A DNA stretch of 64,000 bases from an uncultured Roseibium sp. (GTDB taxonomy: Bacteria; Pseudomonadota; Alphaproteobacteria; Rhizobiales; Stappiaceae), in the NCBI RefSeq assembly GCF_947494555.1, contig NZ_CANLVF010000007.1, forward strand, positions 124,001-188,000. Reading direction: 5' to 3'. The notes beneath the pieces were generated by a model. That model saw only the letters and a program-made list of their open reading frames with translations, was not told the DNA's origin and did not search any database. The position numbers and the translations under genes were made by a program. Shown in pieces: positions 61,045-64,000 of the stretch; positions within the stretch are counted from its first letter, which is position 1; every line of letters starts with the position of its first letter.

Positions 61045-61269
61045 TTAGGAGCCGAGGAAACCTGCGAACTTGTTTTTGAAGCGGGACACGCGGCCGCCGC
61101 GGTCCATCAGCTGACGGTCACCGCCGGTCCAGGCCGGGTGGGACGTCGGGTCGATGTCCAACTGCAAAGTGTCGCCTTCCGCACCATATGTAGAGCGGGT
61201 GGTGAATTCGGTACCATCGGTCATGACGACCTTAATGGTGTGATAGTCGGGATGAATATCCGCTTTCAT
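61045..61269 (-). CDS. rpmE: Ribosomal protein L31 (zinc-free, C- form)
   Basis: 74 residues starting MKADIHPDYHTIKVVMTDGT, with STYGAEGDTLQLDIDPTSHP and AWTGGDRQLMDRGGRV. No CxxC pair is present, so this is a zinc-independent L31. Component of the large ribosomal subunit and bridge to the small subunit. A terminator follows. Confidence 0.94.
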   Translation of the reverse strand: MKADIHPDYHTIKVVMTDGTEFTTRSTYGAEGDTLQLDIDPTSHPAWTGGDRQLMDRGGRVSRFKNKFAGFLGS

Positions 61270-61583
61270 GACCGGTCCTTTCAGGCGCCGCCCAAGACCT
61301 TTGCCGAACGCGTGGCTTGGGGCGCAAAACGAGATAAAGGGCCGCCGATCCGGATGCGGACGCCGCCCTCAGAAACATGAAGCGGGGATATACCCCAAGG
61401 CAGCAGTCAAGACAAGGGGCAATTTCCTGCTATACGCTTTTGGCATTGATCAAGGAATTGCGCGCGTTTTTCTGTCACATCACATTCAAACGGCCAGCGG
61501 GGTCGAGGCATTGTACCGACGCCGGAACATGATAAAGACGACACGTACCGGGCGCAAAGAACCGGATTTGAAGGAGAGCCCAT
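61270..61583. other. Intergenic region between rpmE and the ABC exporter
   Basis: About 314 bases, divergent. I see no gene; a ribosome site GGAG at 61573 belongs to the ABC exporter. Promoters of both neighbours are presumably here. Confidence 0.5.
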
Positions 61584-63392
61584 TTGGCGAACGCCCCTGC
61601 ACCAGACCTTAAGAGCGGCGAAGATCGATCCCGCAGATCATTGAAACCGCTAACGCGCCTTTTGCCGTACCTTTTGAAGCACCGGGGAATGGTTCTGGCA
61701 GCCGTTGCAGCGCTTTTTTCAGCTGCCGTCATTACGCTCGTGCTGCCCGCAGCAGTTCGCCGAATGATCGACTACGGCTTCGGCGCCGATGATCCGGCGC
61801 TCGTAAATTCCTACTTCGCGGTTCTGATCGGCGTCGTCTGTGCCTTGGCGATGGCGAGTTCCATCCGCTATTTTCTTGTGATGTGGTTGGGTGAACGCGT
61901 TGTGGCGGAGGTCCGCTCCGACGTCTTCGACCACATGACGCGTCTCAGCCCGTCCTTTTACGACAGCGCCAAATCCGGTGAAATCCTTTCGCGCCTGACA
62001 GCCGACACGACTCAGATAAAAGCTGCTTTTGGCTCCAGCGCGTCATTGGCCATGCGCAATCTGATCATGTTTGCAGGTGCCGCGGTCATGATGGTTGTCA
62101 CCAGTCCGCGCCTGTCCGTTTTTGTGCTCGCGGCTATCCCTGTAATTCTCGTTCCGGTGCTCGGTTTCGGCCGTAAGGTGCGCAAAAGGTCCAGATTTGC
62201 TCAAGATACCCTGGCCGATGCGTCCGCTTATGCCAGCGAAATGCTAGGCTCCGTGCGCACGCTGCAAGCCTTTACCCACGAAGGCCGCAGTGCTGAACGC
62301 TATGGCTCTGCTGTCGAAACGGCATTTCAGGCAGCCCGGCAAGCGATCATGGCCCGGGCCGCGCTCACCGGTTTTGCGATCTTTGTGATCGGCTCCAGCA
62401 TCGTCGCGGTCTTGTGGACCGGGGCAAGCGATGTCTTTGCAGGCCGGATCACCGGCGGCGAGCTGAGCCAGTTTCTGCTTTATTCCATACTGGCCGCCGG
62501 GTCTCTGGCTGCACTCTCCGAAGTCTGGGGGGAACTCTCACAGGCCGCCGGTGCTGCCGAGCGATTGTCCGAACTCCTGGAAATCGAGCCGGAGATAAAA
62601 GCCCCCGCCAACCCGGTGAAGCTGCCGGAAACACATCTGGGCGCGATTTCCTACGAGCATGTCTCCTTTGCATATGGCAACAGCAAGGACATGCCTGTCG
62701 TGCGCAACCTCTCGCTGGAGGTTTCACCCGGAGAAACGGTCGCCGTAGTCGGACCGTCAGGGGCCGGCAAGTCAACGCTGTTCAGTCTCTTGATGCGCTA
62801 TTACGATCCGAGCGCGGGCGCGATCCGCCTCAACGGTGTCGAATTAAAACAGCTCGATCCCACGGATCTGCGCGCTCACATTGCGCTTGTTCCCCAGGAT
62901 ACTGCCATTTTCGGCGCCACGATTGCCGAGAACATTGCCTATGGACGCCCGGATGCCTCGCGAGAGGAAATTGTCGCTGCCGCGCAGGCAGCGCTGGCAG
63001 CGCCCTTTATCGAAAACATGACAGACGGCTATGACACACTTGTCGGTGAGCGCGGGATCACGCTTTCAGGCGGCCAGCGCCAGCGGATTGCGATTGCCCG
63101 GGCCGTTCTGAGAAATGCCCCGGTACTGCTTCTCGACGAGGCGACCAGCGCGCTTGATGCGGAAAGCGAAAACCTGGTCCAAAAAGCCCTCGACAGGCTG
63201 ATGGCCGGCCGCACGACACTTGTCATTGCGCACCGGCTGGCAACTGTCCTGAAAGCGGACAGGATTGTGGTCATGGAAGACGGGCGCATTGTCGAGACAG
63301 GCACGCACGCTGAATTGAGCGCAGCAGGTGGACTCTACGCAAAACTGGCGCGCCTGCAGTTCGGCGCGGAGAAGCAGAAAGAAACCGCATAA
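61584..63392 (+). CDS. ABC exporter, fused permease-ATPase (half-transporter)
   Basis: 602 residues from TTG 61584, seven bases after GGAG. Residues ~25-320 form a six-helix type IV exporter domain; residues ~350-595 form the ATPase with Walker A GPSGAGKST, Q-loop LVPQDTAIF, signature LSGGQRQR, Walker B VLLLDEATSALD and switch His in IAHRLAT. As a half-transporter it should act as a homodimer, MsbA-like, exporting a lipid or drug. Substrate unknown. Confidence 0.92.
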   Translation: MANAPAPDLKSGEDRSRRSLKPLTRLLPYLLKHRGMVLAAVAALFSAAVITLVLPAAVRRMIDYGFGADDPALVNSYFAVLIGVVCALAMASSIRYFLVMWLGERVVAEVRSDVFDHMTRLSPSFYDSAKSGEILSRLTADTTQIKAAFGSSASLAMRNLIMFAGAAVMMVVTSPRLSVFVLAAIPVILVPVLGFGRKVRKRSRFAQDTLADASAYASEMLGSVRTLQAFTHEGRSAERYGSAVETAFQAARQAIMARAALTGFAIFVIGSSIVAVLWTGASDVFAGRITGGELSQFLLYSILAAGSLAALSEVWGELSQAAGAAERLSELLEIEPEIKAPANPVKLPETHLGAISYEHVSFAYGNSKDMPVVRNLSLEVSPGETVAVVGPSGAGKSTLFSLLMRYYDPSAGAIRLNGVELKQLDPTDLRAHIALVPQDTAIFGATIAENIAYGRPDASREEIVAAAQAALAAPFIENMTDGYDTLVGERGITLSGGQRQRIAIARAVLRNAPVLLLDEATSALDAESENLVQKALDRLMAGRTTLVIAHRLATVLKADRIVVMEDGRIVETGTHAELSAAGGLYAKLARLQFGAEKQKETA

Positions 63393-63486
63393 GCCAACCG
63401 GTTTCGACGAAGCAACGCGCATAGACTATCTCAACTTGATCGCCACTGCCCGCCCCTGAGATGTGCAGCATTGAAGGACAGGATTG

Positions 63487-64000
63487 TCAGGATGCTGCAC
63501 GCGCTTTCTTGGCATGGGCCCTGCCTTCTGCTGCGGCCAGCGCAGCACCGGCGAGAACGAGCGGAGCCGCTAGCAGAAAGGACGTGGAAAGCGGCAGCCT
63601 GAAGATCAGGAGGTCGGCTGCGATCGGCCAGAGCAGCGCGACATACTCGAATGGCGCGAGGCGGGAAGCTTCCGCGTAGCGAAACGCAAGCGTCATCGCG
63701 ATATGCGTGAAACCGCCAAACAGCCCGGCACTGATCAGAAGGACCAGGGTCATTCCATCCGGCATGATCCACCCCGAGGGCAGCGTGAACAATGCGCCGA
63801 TCATCGACGCAATGACGAAGTAAAGGGCAATTGCACCGGGGCTTTCCGTGCGGTTCAAGCTCCGCACCATGATAAGGGCAAGAGCGGTCAGAACAGCAGA
63901 TACCAGACCGAGAATATAGCCCATCAGGCGTCCCTCACCCGCGGCGCCCGCATGCAATTCCGGCCAGACCAGAACAACAACGCCGGCAAAACCCAGCCCA
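63487..64000 (-). CDS. EamA/DMT-family transporter, C-terminal part
   Basis: The reading frame is open to the right edge of the window, so the 5' part is missing. The visible ~170 residues begin in a hydrophobic GLGFAGVVVLVWPEL, then the second EamA domain: GYILGLVSAVLTALALIMVR, LYFVIASMIGALFTLPSGW, TLVLLISAGLFGGFTHIAMT and ASRLAPFEYVALLWPI. The C-terminus is basic. Metabolite exporter of unknown substrate. Confidence 0.85.
   Translation of the reverse strand, partial: GLGFAGVVVLVWPELHAGAAGEGRLMGYILGLVSAVLTALALIMVRSLNRTESPGAIALYFVIASMIGALFTLPSGWIMPDGMTLVLLISAGLFGGFTHIAMTLAFRYAEASRLAPFEYVALLWPIAADLLIFRLPLSTSFLLAAPLVLAGAALAAAEGRAHAKKARAAS

Noticed and set aside
1..64000. Prophage, insertion sequences, integrative element or CRISPR array
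   Set aside because: No integrase, transposase, terminal repeats, tRNA-attached duplications or spaced direct repeats were seen. The island at 25-47 kb has metabolic genes with codon use similar to the surroundings by eye; composition was not computed.

Overview
The window is chromosomal DNA of an alphaproteobacterium, most likely a marine member of the Hyphomicrobiales close to Roseibium, Labrenzia or Stappia. This assignment is inferred from gene content, not from a database search. Supporting signs are RcdA (DUF1465) and TrcR (DUF1013), which are alphaproteobacterial cell-cycle proteins; the order DUF4164-zapA-6S RNA-5-formyl-THF cyclo-ligase; a tkt-gap-pgk-fba cluster; and many genes for TRAP and quaternary-amine substrates. 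I saw no tRNA, rRNA, CRISPR array, integrase or insertion sequence.

Layout. 0-13.2 kb is a conserved housekeeping block: a YmdB-type phosphoesterase, cyclo-ligase, 6S RNA, zapA, DUF4164, the carbon genes tkt, gap, pgk and fba, a TenI/ThiE-like protein, a Sel1-repeat protein, elongation factor P and an inositol monophosphatase. 13.2-18.5 kb is a TRAP transporter operon ending in an amidase. 18.7-25.2 kb holds a PAS-CPBP membrane protein whose catalytic glutamates are replaced by glutamine, a B12-binding radical SAM enzyme, an SDR/TetR pair with twin operators, and a MotA/MotB-like pair. 25.2-47 kb is an island built around quaternary ammonium compounds. 47-52.7 kb holds a LysR regulator, a DUF6980-like protein, a 980-residue DUF4062-STAND NTPase and an M50 metalloprotease. 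52.8-54.8 kb is a TetR-Rieske oxygenase-small membrane protein operon with twin operators. 54.9-64 kb returns to a conserved block (trcR, quinone oxidoreductase, DUF1192, a candidate sRNA, rcdA, rpmE, ABC exporter) interrupted by a TetR/fatty-acid-hydroxylase/hydrolase group.

The quaternary-amine island is the main point of interest. It combines (a) a LysR-controlled ProXVW transporter with a choline-sulfatase; (b) a PhyH dioxygenase and an HD-domain oxygenase that together look like the TmpA/TmpB route from 2-trimethylaminoethylphosphonate to glycine betaine; (c) an almost gapless seven-gene operon of a CntA-type Rieske oxygenase, a second choline-sulfatase-like enzyme, two SDRs, a beta-keto acid cleavage enzyme, an aldehyde dehydrogenase and a carnitine-dehydrogenase-like enzyme; and (d) a GlxA-type and a second AraC-type regulator. 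The logic of (c) is desulfation or oxidation of a quaternary amine, oxidation to a beta-keto acid, and acetyl-CoA-dependent cleavage. The exact substrate is not known from sequence and may define an undescribed pathway. A PanB-like gene in the island carries a frameshift.

Regulation can be read in several places: three TetR loci have clear palindromic operators, two of them with promoter elements overlapped by the operators; a terminator-like hairpin separates proX from proVW; a strong hairpin separates dctP from dctQ; and a sRNA with anti-Shine-Dalgarno loops lies upstream of rcdA behind an array of four GGTAAA repeats.
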